Source: Torymus aiolomorphi (taxonomy: Eukaryota; Arthropoda; Insecta; Hymenoptera; Torymidae). From it: a stretch of DNA of 64,000 nucleotides. Position 1 is the first letter of the stretch. The number at the start of each line of letters is the position of its first letter. Of the stretch, positions 10,961-23,219 are shown piece by piece. The notes under the pieces are model-generated. The model did no database searches. It was not told the origin of the DNA and worked only from the letters and a program-made list of their open reading frames with translations. The position numbers were made by a program, and so were the translations under genes. Location of the stretch: positions 124,001-188,000 of the forward strand of contig CM070877.1 of assembly GCA_036365515.1 (NCBI GenBank), given 5' to 3'.

Positions 10961-11759
10961 ATATAATAGAAATATTTTAAGCACTAACATTGCTTTTATT
11001 CTCAATTATATAAATTACAAAATATAATTTTCAAAAAAACATAATCACAATAATCATTTATAGGTCTTAATGCGATTGACATAATCGTGAAATTAGTAAT
11101 ATAGAATTTCCAATCATTATGTCGAATTAAAACTCATACAACTTGTACATTTATAAAAAATGTATGCTTATGATGTATAAGTTTAGTCTTCTTTGTCTTC
11201 AATTTAATTCTATGTACAATTTTTTTTTCGACCTAAATTTCAATAAAAAAACATAAATCTCTAGTTCAATAATTCACGATAACATTATTTGTATAAATAT
11301 AATATAAAAATATTTCGACTCTCCAAATTATTTCAACAATATTAGTCAATTCGTCAATAAATTTCATTTTACAAATATCATCTATCTATATGTACAATTC
11401 GTATAATAGTATATACAAATAAACATTAAACTGTATATAAATCTCATACTAACAATAGTTAAATATTTTGAAATAACTATATCTGTCAAATACAATATTT
11501 TAAAATTGCGCAAATTTTCCACTTTACCTAACCGTAAAGTGGCATATATATTCAAAACGTCATTTCATCAAAATAGAATTTCAACGCTGTCATTCTTTCA
11601 GAATACTTCACAAGTTACCATATAAAAATTAAAGGGAACGATTTTTCATTCGAATTATCATTTTTACTATCGGTCCCGCTAACGTTCCATCAATTACCCC
11701 CACTGATTCGTTCCCGAATTGAAATTTCCTCAATTCTCTTCGAGTGTTTCCCCAAATTC
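10961..11759. other. AT-rich 3' flank of ankyrin gene 1
   Basis: No gene or repeat family recognised; probably 3' UTR and intergenic DNA between two minus-strand genes. Confidence 0.4.
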
Positions 11760-14032
11760 TCAAAAAGCTTCAGATCCAGTAACCCATTCATAATTGGGCA
11801 CGTACAACTGCGGCAGACAGCGATGCTTAGCCGTGGCGCACTTGCACACGCCCTTGATGAAGCTCTTGAGATCTTCGATCGACAGCGGCTTCAGCACTTG
11901 TTGCGCGCTCGCTGATTCCATGCCCATTTTCTTCAACTCATCGCTGGCCTTCTGCAGCAGTAGGTACCTCACGCGGCCGCGCGTGAAACTTTGCGCGAGG
12001 CTGTCCGCATAGATGCGGTACTTCTTCTTCAGCGCGCTCTTGGCGAAGGCATTGAGGTATTCCTCGTTACTCGCGTACGTGGCCAGAGTGTTGTCGTCCT
12101 TGGTGAGGATGTCGTATGAGCTAATGCTGCCGCTTACTATGTCTGACTTGGTGCGCTCTATCTCCTCTTGGCAGCGCTCGTACAGTCGACTCCACAGTGG
12201 CATCGTCTTGATGAGGTTGAGGTTCTTGTCGGAGACCTTCTGGTTCTCGGAGACGAGGATGGCGATGCGTTTGATGGCGAAGATCTGTTCCTCGGTGGAC
12301 GAGTTGACGTTGATGACGCTGCCGCGCTTTAGAAGGTGGCTGGTGAGCTCGGCGTTACGCTTCTTCACTGCCACGTCCAGGAGGCTGACGTTCTTGGTGA
12401 TCGGCGCGTGGATCGAGGCGCCCTGCTTGATCAGAAGGTCGACCATAGCAGTGTCGCCGTTTTTTATTGCGAAGTACAGGAGTGGTACCTGAGAGAAGGT
12501 TTTTCTTGTGATTAGAAAGGGTCGTGGAAATGTTTGGGTTGATTCGAAAGTACAGTGAAAATTTTGTAAACTTGGAACGATCATGACAATGATGAAGAGA
12601 ACTAGTGCTATGCAAAAGTATGTCATTTATACTTGTCTTATTATTCTATTGAACTCAATTTTTAAGTAGATTTCGGAAAAAAGAAGCGTTGACTTCTTCA
12701 TTTTTATATGTATGTAATAGAAGAAAGTTAATTTATAATAATTAATTAAAATATTGACGAAGAATGCTAAAAAAGAAATGTATTCTAAATTGTAAAAAAG
12801 AATTGCTCGAAATTGTAATAATAGCTACAATTTTTTCATCGAGCCACACATTTGCTAATTTTTGTTACTACTTAAAATTTTTAAATTATTAAATTGCCAA
12901 TTATTATATTTTATAAAATTTAGTTACTAACGAGACATTTTCATACATAAAATAATAAAATAAATAAAATATGTTACACTGCCTGCTCACCGTATTAGCC
13001 GACTTCGCGGTCAGGCTAGCGCCGTGCTCCAAGCAGATCTCGACCATATCCTTGTACCCGCTCATGACGGCGATCTGCAGCGCGGTCAAGCCGTCCTTGC
13101 CCACGTGATCCACCTCGACGATCTTACTCTTCAGCAATCGTACCACGATATTTTGACACCGCTGCTTGATCGCTCGGTGGAGACACTCCCCTATGGACTT
13201 TTTCGCGCCATTTTGCAACAGCAGGGCGGCCATTTTGTCGTCCTTGCAGTTAATGGCTAGGCTCAGCGGATCGTACGTCTCGTCGGTCGAGTTCTGATAG
13301 ATCTGATCGATGTTCGCGCCTTTCTGCAGAAGGGTCTTGACGATGTCGTGGTGCTGTCGTTCGACTGCCAAGTGCAGCGGTGATTTACCTGGCAAAAGAT
13401 CATGACAAAGTAAATTTTTCGTCGTTAAGTAAGAAGTGTTCGAATTATAAACAACTTCCAAGCGAATCATGTTCAACCCGCAACACCTGATTACTCGACA
13501 CTTATATTCACTCACCTTCAGTGTTATCCTGTAAATCGATGTGCTCCTTATACGCGTGCCTCAGCACCAGCCTCGCCAGCCTCGGCTCGCCTATCCTCAG
13601 CGCCACGTGTAGAATCGTCGTGTTCCTAATGGTAGCCTCTTTCACCGACGCTCCCCTCCTCAGCAGCAACTCGGCGATCTCCAGACACCTGTACTCCACG
13701 GCCATGTACAGTGGCGTCTTTTCCAGGAACTTGCTCTTTGGGTTCACGTCCGCATTGAACTCCAGCAACAGCTCGACCATCGTCAGCGAGCGATTGGCGA
13801 CGGCCACGTGGAGGGCCGTGAGTCCGTCGTCGCTCGCAGCGTTGACGTCGGCACCGCGCTTCAGGAGCATCCGCGTCACGGCCTCGTTGTTGTTGCGCAC
13901 CGCTACCTGCAGGAGCGTCAGGCTACGCTCACCCGTGCGCACGTTCACGTCGATTTCCGTGCCTAGCTGCAGGAAGACGCTCACGATGTTCTCGTCGTTG
14001 TACGACACGGCCAGCTTCAGTTGTTCCGTCAT
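11760..14032 (-). CDS. Ankyrin-repeat protein 1 with PRANC-like tail
   Basis: Three exons on the minus strand: 14,032-13,516, 13,388-12,991 and 12,488-11,760, with GT-AG introns and matching phases (1 and 0), giving 547 residues. About 11 ankyrin repeats fill residues 1-370, for example DGLTALHVAVANRSLTMVEL and GKSPLHLAVERQHHDIVKTL. The last about 175 residues are not ankyrin. They contain LYERCQEEIERTKSD, ISSYDILTKDDNTLATYASN and a basic stretch that align by eye with the tail of the gene at 29,931-42,106 (pattern C..E.ER, then S-DIL-type, then LA.YA.N). That resembles the region before the F-box-like end of PRANC domains; a clear F-box-like end is missing here. Start: ATG at 14,032 begins the first repeat. 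Exons are much more GC-rich than the flanks. Function unknown; PRANC ankyrin proteins elsewhere act as ubiquitin-ligase adaptors. Confidence 0.85.
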
Positions 14033-14680
14033 ATTCTTGCTGTTTCTTCGAGGTCTGGTTACAAATTTGGAGCAGAAGAGGAATGCAGTGATTTCATGAT
14101 AGTGTTGATGATATAAGAGTATTTGGTATATGAGAATTGTACAGGGCACAGAAATGTTTGATCTTGAATTTAAATGTGATGAGCAGTAATGTTGAGATTC
14201 GTTAGACTCTTATAAATAAATGGATTTCTCTTAAAAAATCAAGGATATGCATTAAACCATGTGAATATCTGGATAGAAAAACGACTTAAATTTAACTTAT
14301 ATTTTGTTGTTGTTTTCCTGGTGATATGATATTGAATTCTCGTTTAGCATAGTGAAACGGTTATTTCAAAAGTTTATTTCTAATTGGTATCTACTTGGAA
14401 TAAAATTTGATATATCGATGAATAATTATATTATGCACAATATGAATTTATAATATGCTGTATCCATAACACCTGAAAACTATTTTATAACGTATCGTGT
14501 TCATTTTAATTTAAATAATGATCTTGAAAAAATCATCAATCCATTAAATTTATCGTAGCTAGTTAATTGTTAAAGTTCTATATAGAATTAATTATTTGTG
14601 AATCATATGGTAATTACTCAGCCTATATGTTAAACAGTAAATTTTTTCACGTAATTTTTAGAATTTATTAATAAACTTAC

Positions 14681-14810
14681 TTTCTTGTTAACGAGGAATA
14701 CAATGTTTACACGAAGAATCGACACGAAGGACGCGGCCGCTCTTGTATTCCTTTCGCGTCGAACGATGAGCTTGAAACTAACCGATTCTCTATGTATATC
14801 AAAGTTTATA
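14681..14810 (-). other. Possible non-coding first exon of ankyrin gene 1
   Basis: A moderately GC-rich island ends, on the minus strand, at a good donor (AAA|GTAAGT at 14,680-14,675). A weak acceptor lies just upstream of the ATG at 14,032. Suggests a spliced 5' UTR. No transcript evidence available. Confidence 0.3.
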
Positions 14811-16225
14811 TCTGAAGCAGATTTACTTGTTCTTAAAGTTATATATAGATTTTAAAATAGAATTGATTGCGAAAAATATTGAAATTAGAATTATATTGAA
14901 AATGTATTTACTAAAATCATTTACTAATATAAAAAATATTTAAATGGAAATTCAACATAAAAATTACAAAACAAATATCGTAAAATGAACAATAAGTAAA
15001 TTTTTTTATTTCTATAATTTCTTAATGAACTTATATGCATAGATATTTATTATATTAGTACTTTCTTATATTTTTATTAGATACATAAATATTCATATAT
15101 GTACATCTATCGCAGTGAAAACAAATAATATATATTTATATGATTATTTCTTAGGATATATGCGGTAACCCTTTAAATAATAAGTTTATAAGTAAGTCAT
15201 TAAAAGATTTTTAAATTCCGTTTGCAGATTGCGATAAAGTATTATGTAATTTGTATTCAAATAATTTTTATTTTTCCATTAAGAAACCTTTTATGAACGA
15301 AATGCGATACTTACATAAATTATAATTCTTTACACCGATAAAAAATACTTTATAAAGCTAAATCATGATTTGAAATGTACTGTAAAATAGTGCTTTATAA
15401 AAGTGTAAACTAAATAGTTTTATTAACGTAAAACTATAAATATTATTAAAATTAAATATTGTCTTAATACATTGATCTTTAATTCTTTTTCAGTTTTTGT
15501 GTCTCAAGTAATTTTGTTCAAATGCATTTGTATAATATAGTTATAAAATGTTTTTTTTAACTTTTATAACATTTTAACAACATTACTGTTTTAATTTCAC
15601 AAAAAAACCAATAATTCACTGTTCTTAAATTGTACGTGTAAGATTTTACCCTACTGAGGAACAAAATAAATCGATTTTTTCAAAACTATTTTTTCTTTAG
15701 AAACAATCGAGATTGATAATAGAAAATTCAATAACTTATAAATCTTTACTTAAGCTATAAGAGGAAAAAATGTTATTACTTTATCCTTTTTTTACTTTTG
15801 AGATATGTACGAAAAATCACGTCGTAATCAATAATTAAGGAGTGACTGTAGCTATCGACACTTCTTTTGGTATAAATAAATTCATCCTGTTTTAAGTGCA
15901 TTAATCATTCATGAGCAGTATTACGTTTGAAACATAAAAAATGAAAAAATAAAATATCAAAAATAAAAAAGCACTACAAAACAAAAAAAAATCAAATTTG
16001 ATGAAAACGTAATATTTGTCCGAACTACGTAGGCAACAACTCTGCCAAGAAGCACAATTAATTCACAAAGTCTTATGGAAAGGTCGTCTTGAAAATTCAT
16101 GTTTCCAAAAATAACATAAAAAGTTTTCTTATTAGTTCTTGTTATTCAATTATTGGAGGTGCTAATTAGAACAACGTGCATATTCTTAAATCGAATTTTC
16201 CATTATTTGAATATTTTTAGCAAAA
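14811..16225. other. AT-rich intergenic DNA
   Basis: I see no gene, RNA or clear repeat in this stretch. Confidence 0.4.
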
Positions 16226-16272
16226 ATTGAATTATAAATGGTACCCTGGTAATTGAATTATAAATGGTACCT
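16226..16272. repeat. Short tandem duplication
   Basis: The word AATTGAATTATAAATGGTACC occurs with slight change twice in direct orientation within 47 bases. Confidence 0.6.
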
Positions 16273-16299
16273 GCAATTTTTCTGAAAAGTAGTAAAATT

Positions 16300-16780
16300 A
16301 CACCAGAAATTATGTTGTCTGCTTCAGCAGATTAAATAATTCTGACGATAAGGAATTGCGGAATAATTCAAGTGCAAGAATTGCGTCAGACTTACAGTAA
16401 GTGTAGTGCTCATTCAAAAGATAGATGACGCACTCACACAAACAGCAGAATTGCGATAGGTTTATAGAAGACGATTGCGCTACATACTTAACAGCAGAAT
16501 TACAGCAGACTTACACCATTTTAATTGCACTTTAGGGGTTGACATTTCGCACTTGAGAGTACAGCAGAATTATTTACAGCAGAATTATAATATGCAAAAT
16601 GTCCACCCCTAAAGTGCAATTAAGATGGTATTATAAGTCTGCGGTAATTCTGCTGCTAAGTACTTAACGTAATTATCTAATGCAATTCTGCTGTAATTCT
16701 GCTATACAGTCAAGTGCAAAATGTCCACCCCTAAAGTGCAATTAAGAGCATGTAAGCCTGCTGCAATTCTGCTGATTGAT
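16300..16780. repeat. CAGCAGAATT-rich array with inverted cores
   Basis: CAGCAGAATT or its reverse complement AATTCTGCTG recurs more than ten times in about 480 bp. The core CCCCTAAAGTGCAATTAA appears three times (once reverse-complemented near 16,525, forward near 16,605 and 16,728), so the array folds into alternative hairpins. No coding frame. It looks like a rearranged foldback element. Confidence 0.65.
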
Positions 16781-17087
16781 TACTACTGTAATCGGCAACA
16801 TGTCAGATATACAGCAAAATGACGATGCTCGTGTATGCTCTGCGCAATCGGAAGTGCGTCAGATTGTGCTACCAGGGACGAAAAATACAGAAACGTTTCA
16901 GTAAGCATGTACATCCATATATAAGCTCTAACATTATAACTTAAAATGTGACTCTTGTAATTAGTATACCTACAATCTCGAATTTGTTGCTTATCAATTA
17001 TTTATAAGTGCATTTTATCATTTCTTTTTATTATGACCCTAAAAAGAAAATAAATTTGTGCAATTTAAATAATGACTACTTTCGTTA

Positions 17088-17455
17088 TTAAGGGGATGTG
17101 CAACCCTAATTTCAATATTTTTTTAAATCAACATTCAAACATTTATTTGGAAAAAGACGGCTGTCAAGCGCTCCGTACACGCAAACACTATATGCAGATT
17201 TTTTTCTGGATAATTCTATTGATATTTGCGTGAGTTATGCTCGTTTGAAAAGTAGGTCAATTGTAGATTCCTACTTACCGACAGTACGGTTTTTATTTAA
17301 TTAAATAAATTCTCATCATTTTTTTGGAAAAAGACGTCTGTCAAGCGCTCCGTACACGCAAACACTATATACAGATTTTTTTCTGGATAATTCTATTGAT
17401 ATTTGCGTGAGTTATGCTCGTTTGAAAAATAACGTCGGTACTCACATCCCCTTAA
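17088..17455. mobile_element. piggyBac-like MITE (TTAA ends), 368 bp
   Basis: TTAAGGGGATGTG at the left and CACATCCCCTTAA at the right; TTAA duplication is the piggyBac hallmark. Inside, a 110-bp segment starting TTTGGAAAAAGACG occurs twice in direct orientation (17,146 and 17,323). A diverged copy lies in opposite orientation at 59,348-59,714. Confidence 0.7.
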
Positions 17456-17459
17456 AAGA

Positions 17460-17980
17460 CTTTGTTCTACATCAGTAAAATTTCGTTATTTGCATTTAAA
17501 AAATCATATAAATTTATTTAAATTTAGTTTTTGTTGTTTAAGTTAACACACATTTAAAAAATCACATAAAAATCACATAGTTAAAATTTTTGTCGCCTGT
17601 AGTGTCATAACTTCGATCAGCTATATTCGGACATGTCTATAGGATAGAGCCTCGCTTCATTATCGAGAAAAGACACTAATTTTTCTAATATTTAATAAAT
17701 GCATGCCTTCTTCATCATTGTATTACAAGCCCAAACAGCCCGAGGTGTCGATGTCATTGCTCTTTTAACATTCTGTCACTGTATTAGTAATTCTGCTGAT
17801 CTATTGTTGTTCTGCTAGTTCTTTTTCACCTGCTTGATTTTCTATAAAAATAATATTTAAACAGATGTATTCAGTGAACGTGACAGTCACTTATATTATA
17901 ATTTACACATGGAGTCATCGATGTTGGATCTTTCATAACCCGAATGGAAATAATAATCGTACAACTATGTTACAATCTAG
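17460..17980. other. AT-rich intergenic DNA
   Basis: No feature recognised. Confidence 0.4.
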
Positions 17981-17983
17981 TAC

Positions 17984-18815
17984 ATTATTGTAAATTCTCG
18001 CACCATTTGGTACGTTTCGGTACGTTTTGATTAAAATTCGGACATTTATACGGGATCGTACCTAAACGTACCGAATCATACGGAAATATATGTCAGGCTA
18101 CTCGAAGGTACAGCCTCGTACAGAAACCTACAGAAACTTACATATGCTGAGAAAAATTATTTTTTGTCTCCAAAAATTTCTTGCCTAAGCGTACCGAAAC
18201 GTACTCAAACGTACCAAAAAATACAGAAACGTACCTCAGCGTACAAAAACTTACGAAAATGTACGTCAATGTACGTGAATATACGGTGTTGTAAAGAAAA
18301 TTATGAGAACTTGAAATATACTGGAAAATATTTGTCATTTCAAAAGTTTTTGTAGAGTGAAAATTTTCGTAAAATATTACATTTTAAAATTCCGTACGTT
18401 TACATATGTTATCGCATGTTTTTGTAAGGTCACGTATGTTGTTGTACATTGCTTTACGTTTTCGTACGTTTTGGTAAATGTCAGTAGGTTTCGGTATGTT
18501 TTGGTACGTTTCGGTACGTTTCGGTACGTTTCGGTGCGTTTCGGTACAAAAATATTTGCATATTGATACATTCATTTGGTACATATAAGTATGTTTCCGT
18601 TCATTTTCGTACGTACAAGTATGTCACTGTACGTCACCGTACGTTTCTGCAAGTTTACGTACGATTCGATACGATTTGGTACGTTTTGGTACGTTTTCGT
18701 ATAAAATGTCCGAATCTTAATCAAAACGTACCGAAACGTACCGAATCGTACGGAAAGGTACAGAAACATAGCGACACGTAAAGGAACGTGCCGAAACATA
18801 CGATAATTTACATTG
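17984..18815. repeat. CGTACCGAAA repeat palindrome
   Basis: Degenerate ten-base words CGTACCGAAA (left half) and TTTCGGTACG (right half) recur dozens of times, so the block is both a tandem array and a large imperfect palindrome. Outer arms match (TTTCGGTACGTTTTGATTAA near 18,008 and its complement near 18,722). Open frames here are by-products of the repeat. Confidence 0.75.
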
Positions 18816-19174
18816 ATTGCATCCTTGATTTCAACACCTTTCCTAAACATATCGAAGAATAATATTCACTATAAAGTGTAATAGATATGTACCTAATGCT
18901 GATTTTAGAAACAAAATAATCTTGTTATTTAAAAATGTCCATTATTTACATAACTTTAAAAATGTGGTTTCTTTTCATATATTTATATTTTAATAATTTG
19001 TTTTTACGAAATCCACATACTATTCATTAAGTACATATAAAAAAGTTCCAATGTCCAAATATCTATTCGATATACGAAAGTTGTATTTTTTCTTTCGAAA
19101 ATTTATATTACACTTAGATTACGCCATTTAATTATTGATTTTCTATCCATAATACTTGCTAGGAATATATTCTG

Positions 19175-19560
19175 TTAAGGGGATGCCTTACTCGTACTAT
19201 TACCGACCGAGCAATTCACACAGTTTCAAGCTGATTAAAAATAAAATACGTCGAATCACAAAAAATCAAGAGAACTCTCTTCTGTGTTTTTTAACGTTCT
19301 ATCATCCAGTCAAAGTTTGGAGTCGAAATATCAAGCCGTTTTTTCAAAAACTTTGAACGAAATTAAATTTAATTTCGTTCAAAGTTTTTGAAAAAACGGC
19401 TTGATATTTCGACTCCAAACTTTGACTGGATGATAGAACGTTAAAAAACACAGAAGAGAGTTCTCTTGATTTTTTGTGATTCGACGTATTTTATTTTTAA
19501 TCAGCTTGAAACTGTGTGAATTGCTCGGTCGGTAATAGTACGAGTAAGGCATCCCCTTAA
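19175..19560. mobile_element. Perfect 386-bp palindrome with TTAA ends
   Basis: Begins TTAAGGGGATGCC and ends GGCATCCCCTTAA. By eye the two 193-bp arms are identical with no spacer; the centre is between 19,367 and 19,368. The ends match the TTAA element at 17,088-17,455. Perfect arms mean very recent formation, gene conversion or an assembly foldback. Confidence 0.8.
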
Positions 19561-19760
19561 CGGGGTGGCATAGTCCTACCATTACCGACCGAGCAATTGA
19601 CACAGTTTCAAGCTTATTAAAAATAAAATACGTAGAATCACAAAAATCAAGAGAACACCCTTCTGTAGTTTTGAACGTTCTATCACCCAGTAAAAAGTTT
19701 GAAGTCGAAATATCAAGTGGTTTTTGCAAAAACTTTGAACGAACCAAATTTTGTTTTCGT
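19557..19760. repeat. Diverged third arm of the TTAA palindrome
   Basis: Starting at the shared TTAA, this segment repeats the arm sequence (ATTACCGACCGAGCAATT, CACAGTTTCAAGCT) with roughly 15 percent change by eye. It lacks a matching fourth arm. Confidence 0.7.
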
Positions 19761-21500
19761 TCTCATTTTTTATCTTATACGTTTACCTTCCCTTTCCATA
19801 TCCTTTAAAAATTCTTGACTGCACTTTAATTATTATAATATTGTGCATAATTCTTTGACTGCTATTTATTGTGTCAAATAGCTTCTAAAAATTTAAATAT
19901 GTATTTAAACACATATATAGAAAAAAAGTTATTGATAAGTTAGTTACCTTCCTTATCTATTATCTTTCGTCCTGAATAGCCGTTAGATTCACTTATTAAA
20001 TTAACATAAATCGTCGGGCGTTTCCTTCAATTGATAAAATAATATCTACAATTTGTTTCTAATTTATTAAGAGCCCGGAAGAGGGGCAAATAAAATACCC
20101 GAAACGACGGCAAAATAAACCATTGGTGTAATTTATTCACCTACTTGACAGCTGGACCATTCGATTCATTAACATATCTACAATTTATTATGAGCAAACT
20201 AAAATCTGCATACCTTATTAGCTAGGCTTCGGGATATTTCAACGACACCTTGAAAAATTCTTGGAACGAAAAATGACAAATAGATTTGAAGGTGTCGATG
20301 AAATTTTGACTCGAAATTTTGCAGAATGATAGATAATTACATAATGCAGGGCAAGCGAATTTGTATAAGTTGTTAGTTGTAGCAATAATTGAGTTGTAGC
20401 AAATTATTGGTATCTGAACCGCGGTAATGTAGGTGACGTAATAGACGTCGGTATCCCAAGATAAAAATGTTACAGACAATAAAAGCGATAGAAAGTGTTA
20501 TTTTATTATTTACTATCTTTTTAATTAAACTGCATTATATTATAATAAGTTTTTCAAAATTTCACTTGTTATGATTCTTTTATTTACTATTCACGTGTGC
20601 TTTATTAACATTGTATGCAAACTACGATTCCTTATGCCTAGATAACGTTGTTTTAAAACAGTAGTTCAAATGTGTCTTCAATACAGTGTTAGAAAAAAAA
20701 ACAATATTCTGCTTTTATTTGATAATTATGAAACGGTTTAAAGTAAATTTTGGCGTTTACATTTGACATTGATATTTTTAACTACTATACTTTTAGTAAT
20801 ACTTTTAGGTACATTGTGTTATTGTTACATATTGATTTTTGTTAAAAATGTTTTCATTTGATTTACACATTAACTATAAAATATCATAAATTTTCTACCA
20901 GAAAATACGCGTTTCAGTGCGCGAAACGCGGAATTTTTTACATGTCTTTCCTGTGCGAAAAGTTGAGTTTTCTGCAACGCTTGTTAAGCAAACGATATTT
21001 ATATATTCTCATTACTTACACTACTTTACGAGGAAGTAAAATTACAACTAAAAGGATCTCCTAAACAATGAAACTTGAAACGAGCTTATTTTTCCATCAT
21101 TAGATAATTTATATATACTTATAAGTAATGTATACATTACGAAGATTATCATTCTGTTATTTAAATAAGAGACGACATTGAATAAAAAGTCACAAGTTTT
21201 CTAATTTACTTTCATTTAAATGAGGTTCGTAATTGTAAGTAAATCTTTTTAGTAATAAGAAACCACCGGACCTTGGACTACTTTTATGGATCACTTTGAT
21301 ACCGGAAAGCAGAGCAGGTGCGGGTTCGCTTCTAACGATTGCAAATCGATAAATGGAATGGTACTTTGTCTGGCATCAGTTTCCCATGCTGACGTCGTGA
21401 AGTACAGGGCTTGATTTGGTTAGGATGTTGGTACTACTCGTGTTCCTGAACGAGTAGGTATATTGAGTTTATCGAGTACTATTCCAGTCACATTTTTCAA
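19761..21500. other. AT-rich intergenic DNA
   Basis: No gene supported; open frames are short and unlike known proteins. Confidence 0.4.
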
Positions 21501-21504
21501 TATA

Positions 21505-22507
21505 CACTGAGAAAAATGTTGTAGTAAATTTTATTATAACTGTAATAAAAATTACTATAAAGTATAGGAAGGGTGAGACAAATACACTTTATGCTGCATT
21601 TTTATTATAATTGTATGAATAATTACAAAATTTCTTGTAATTTTTATGACAGTTGTTGATTAGAAAGTATTACGAAATAAAAGAAAAATTGCTATACACA
21701 TAGCAAAAACTGTGATATAATAAAATTTAAAATATATGTTTTTAATTTTTATTAGAATAGAATATAAATTTTATTTTGTAGCGTTTAAATTTTATTTTGT
21801 AGCGTATAAATTTTATTTTGTAACGTATTAAAAATTACTATAAACATAGTAAAAAGTGCCACATTCAAAAATTGTTACAGGCCATAAGAAAGTTTGCTAT
21901 CCAACATAGTAAAAATTGCTACAACATTAGTACTTTCTGCGCAGATCAAGGCGCCCACGTGTCTGATTGAGGTTATGTTTCTACGGGAATTTCACTTTGT
22001 CTTGCTTTTAAGTTTACAAAACATTCAAAACCTTACTTCAATTATTTTATTTTTATATTATGCACATTAATGATAAGTTTCTTTGTGTTATCAAAGTTAT
22101 TTATTGTCATTATTTAATATTATCTGAAATTTTCTTGAAATCGATGGTTTGACATGTGCAAGTTCCAAAATTTTACACTCAAGAATCCTATTTGGGTAAG
22201 TGGTTAGCGCGTCCGATTGCCGCGGTGAAGGTTGCAGGTTCGATCCCAACGCTCGTAAAAAAAATATTTTTATTTCTCATTTTAATTTATTTTCACATTA
22301 AATATTGTATGATTAGAGTCTGAAAATAGTTCTGAAAACAGGAAGAACGAGAAAAAATTTAATTTTTTGAAATTTGAGGTCATTCATAAAAATTACTATG
22401 TTGCATAGCAAAAATTGTTATAATTTCGATTTGTCCCTCCGTTCCTACAAAATATAGTAATTTTTCTTATGTTTATAATAAATTTTACTACAACATTTCT
22501 CTCAGTG
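21505..22507. mobile_element. CACTGAG-type MITE, 1.0 kb, carrying a tRNA-like sequence
   Basis: Left end CACTGAGAAAAATG, right end CATTTCTCTCAGTG, flanked by TA on both sides. Internally it has many ACATAGTAAAAATTGC words in both orientations and a three-copy TTTTATTTTGTAGCGT repeat near 21,770-21,825. Same family as 6,275-6,694. Confidence 0.7.
22193..22255 (+). repeat. tRNA-like (SINE-head-like) sequence
   Basis: Has an A-box-like TGGGTAAGTGG (22,192-22,202) and a perfect B-box GTTCGATCC (22,238-22,246), followed by an A-run then AT-rich tail. Acceptor and T stems do not pair well, so it is not a working tRNA. It looks like a SINE head or a captured tRNA pseudogene. Confidence 0.5.
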
Positions 22508-22770
22508 TAAGTACGTCAATGTCTATGAAAACTTAATACATATAAAAATAATGCTTACCTCTTGCTCTTGCTAACTTTCACTTTTTGCTCAGTTTCAAAG
22601 TTTCTCATAAAAGAAGAATATGTCTGATAAGTGTCATCGATTTTTCTCGTCTCGAAATCAAAAGGCGATACAGACATGTCCAAATATAAAGAATATCCTC
22701 TGGCTCTATCTACACCATACACGAAGTGCACTCCAGTGACGACATAATTGTCACCAAATTGGTATTTATA

Positions 22771-22985
22771 AAATTAAATAATAAATAATTTTAATAAAAA
22801 TTAAATAATAAATAATTTTAATAAAAATTAAATAATAAATAATTTTAATAAAAATTAAATAATAAATAATTTTAATAAAAATTAAATAATAAATAATTTT
22901 AATAAAAATTAAATAATAAATAATTTTAATAAAAATTAAATAATAAATAATTTTAATAAAAATTAAATAATAAATAATTTTAATG
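22771..22985. repeat. 27-bp tandem array, 8 copies
   Basis: Eight almost identical copies of a 27-base unit containing TTAAATAATAAATAATTTTA. Homogeneity implies recent expansion. Confidence 0.9.
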
Positions 22986-23219
22986 ATAATAAGTTAAACA
23001 TGAATAAAATATTTCCTGAGTAACTGCCAAATACACTACTAGTCGTCTGCTCGTCCATTGAAGTTGACCCTCATAAAGTGGCATTTAATTCCTGCTATTT
23101 CAGCTCTGCGTCGTGAGTTTCGGAACGTGAATATATTATTATTGCATGAAACAATGAATGAACCGCGAATCTTGCATTGAATAAGATGCAGAAAAAACAA
23201 CAAGTACTGAAATTTCTAA

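Noticed and set aside
11794..14099. Plus-strand open frames opposite ankyrin exons
   Set aside because: Shadows of GC-rich minus-strand coding exons; no splice or domain support.
18138..18850. Several overlapping open frames rich in Tyr, Val and Arg
   Set aside because: They are translations of the CGTACCGAAA repeat in all frames; no protein-like composition.
19156..19747. Two open frames with identical protein text on opposite strands
   Set aside because: Both come from the perfect palindrome, so the match is a symmetry effect.
22193..22255. A functional tRNA gene
   Set aside because: B-box is good but acceptor and T stems do not pair; no proper cloverleaf.
22771..22985. CRISPR-like or telomere-like array
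   Set aside because: Units are contiguous 27-bp AT-rich tandem copies without spacers.
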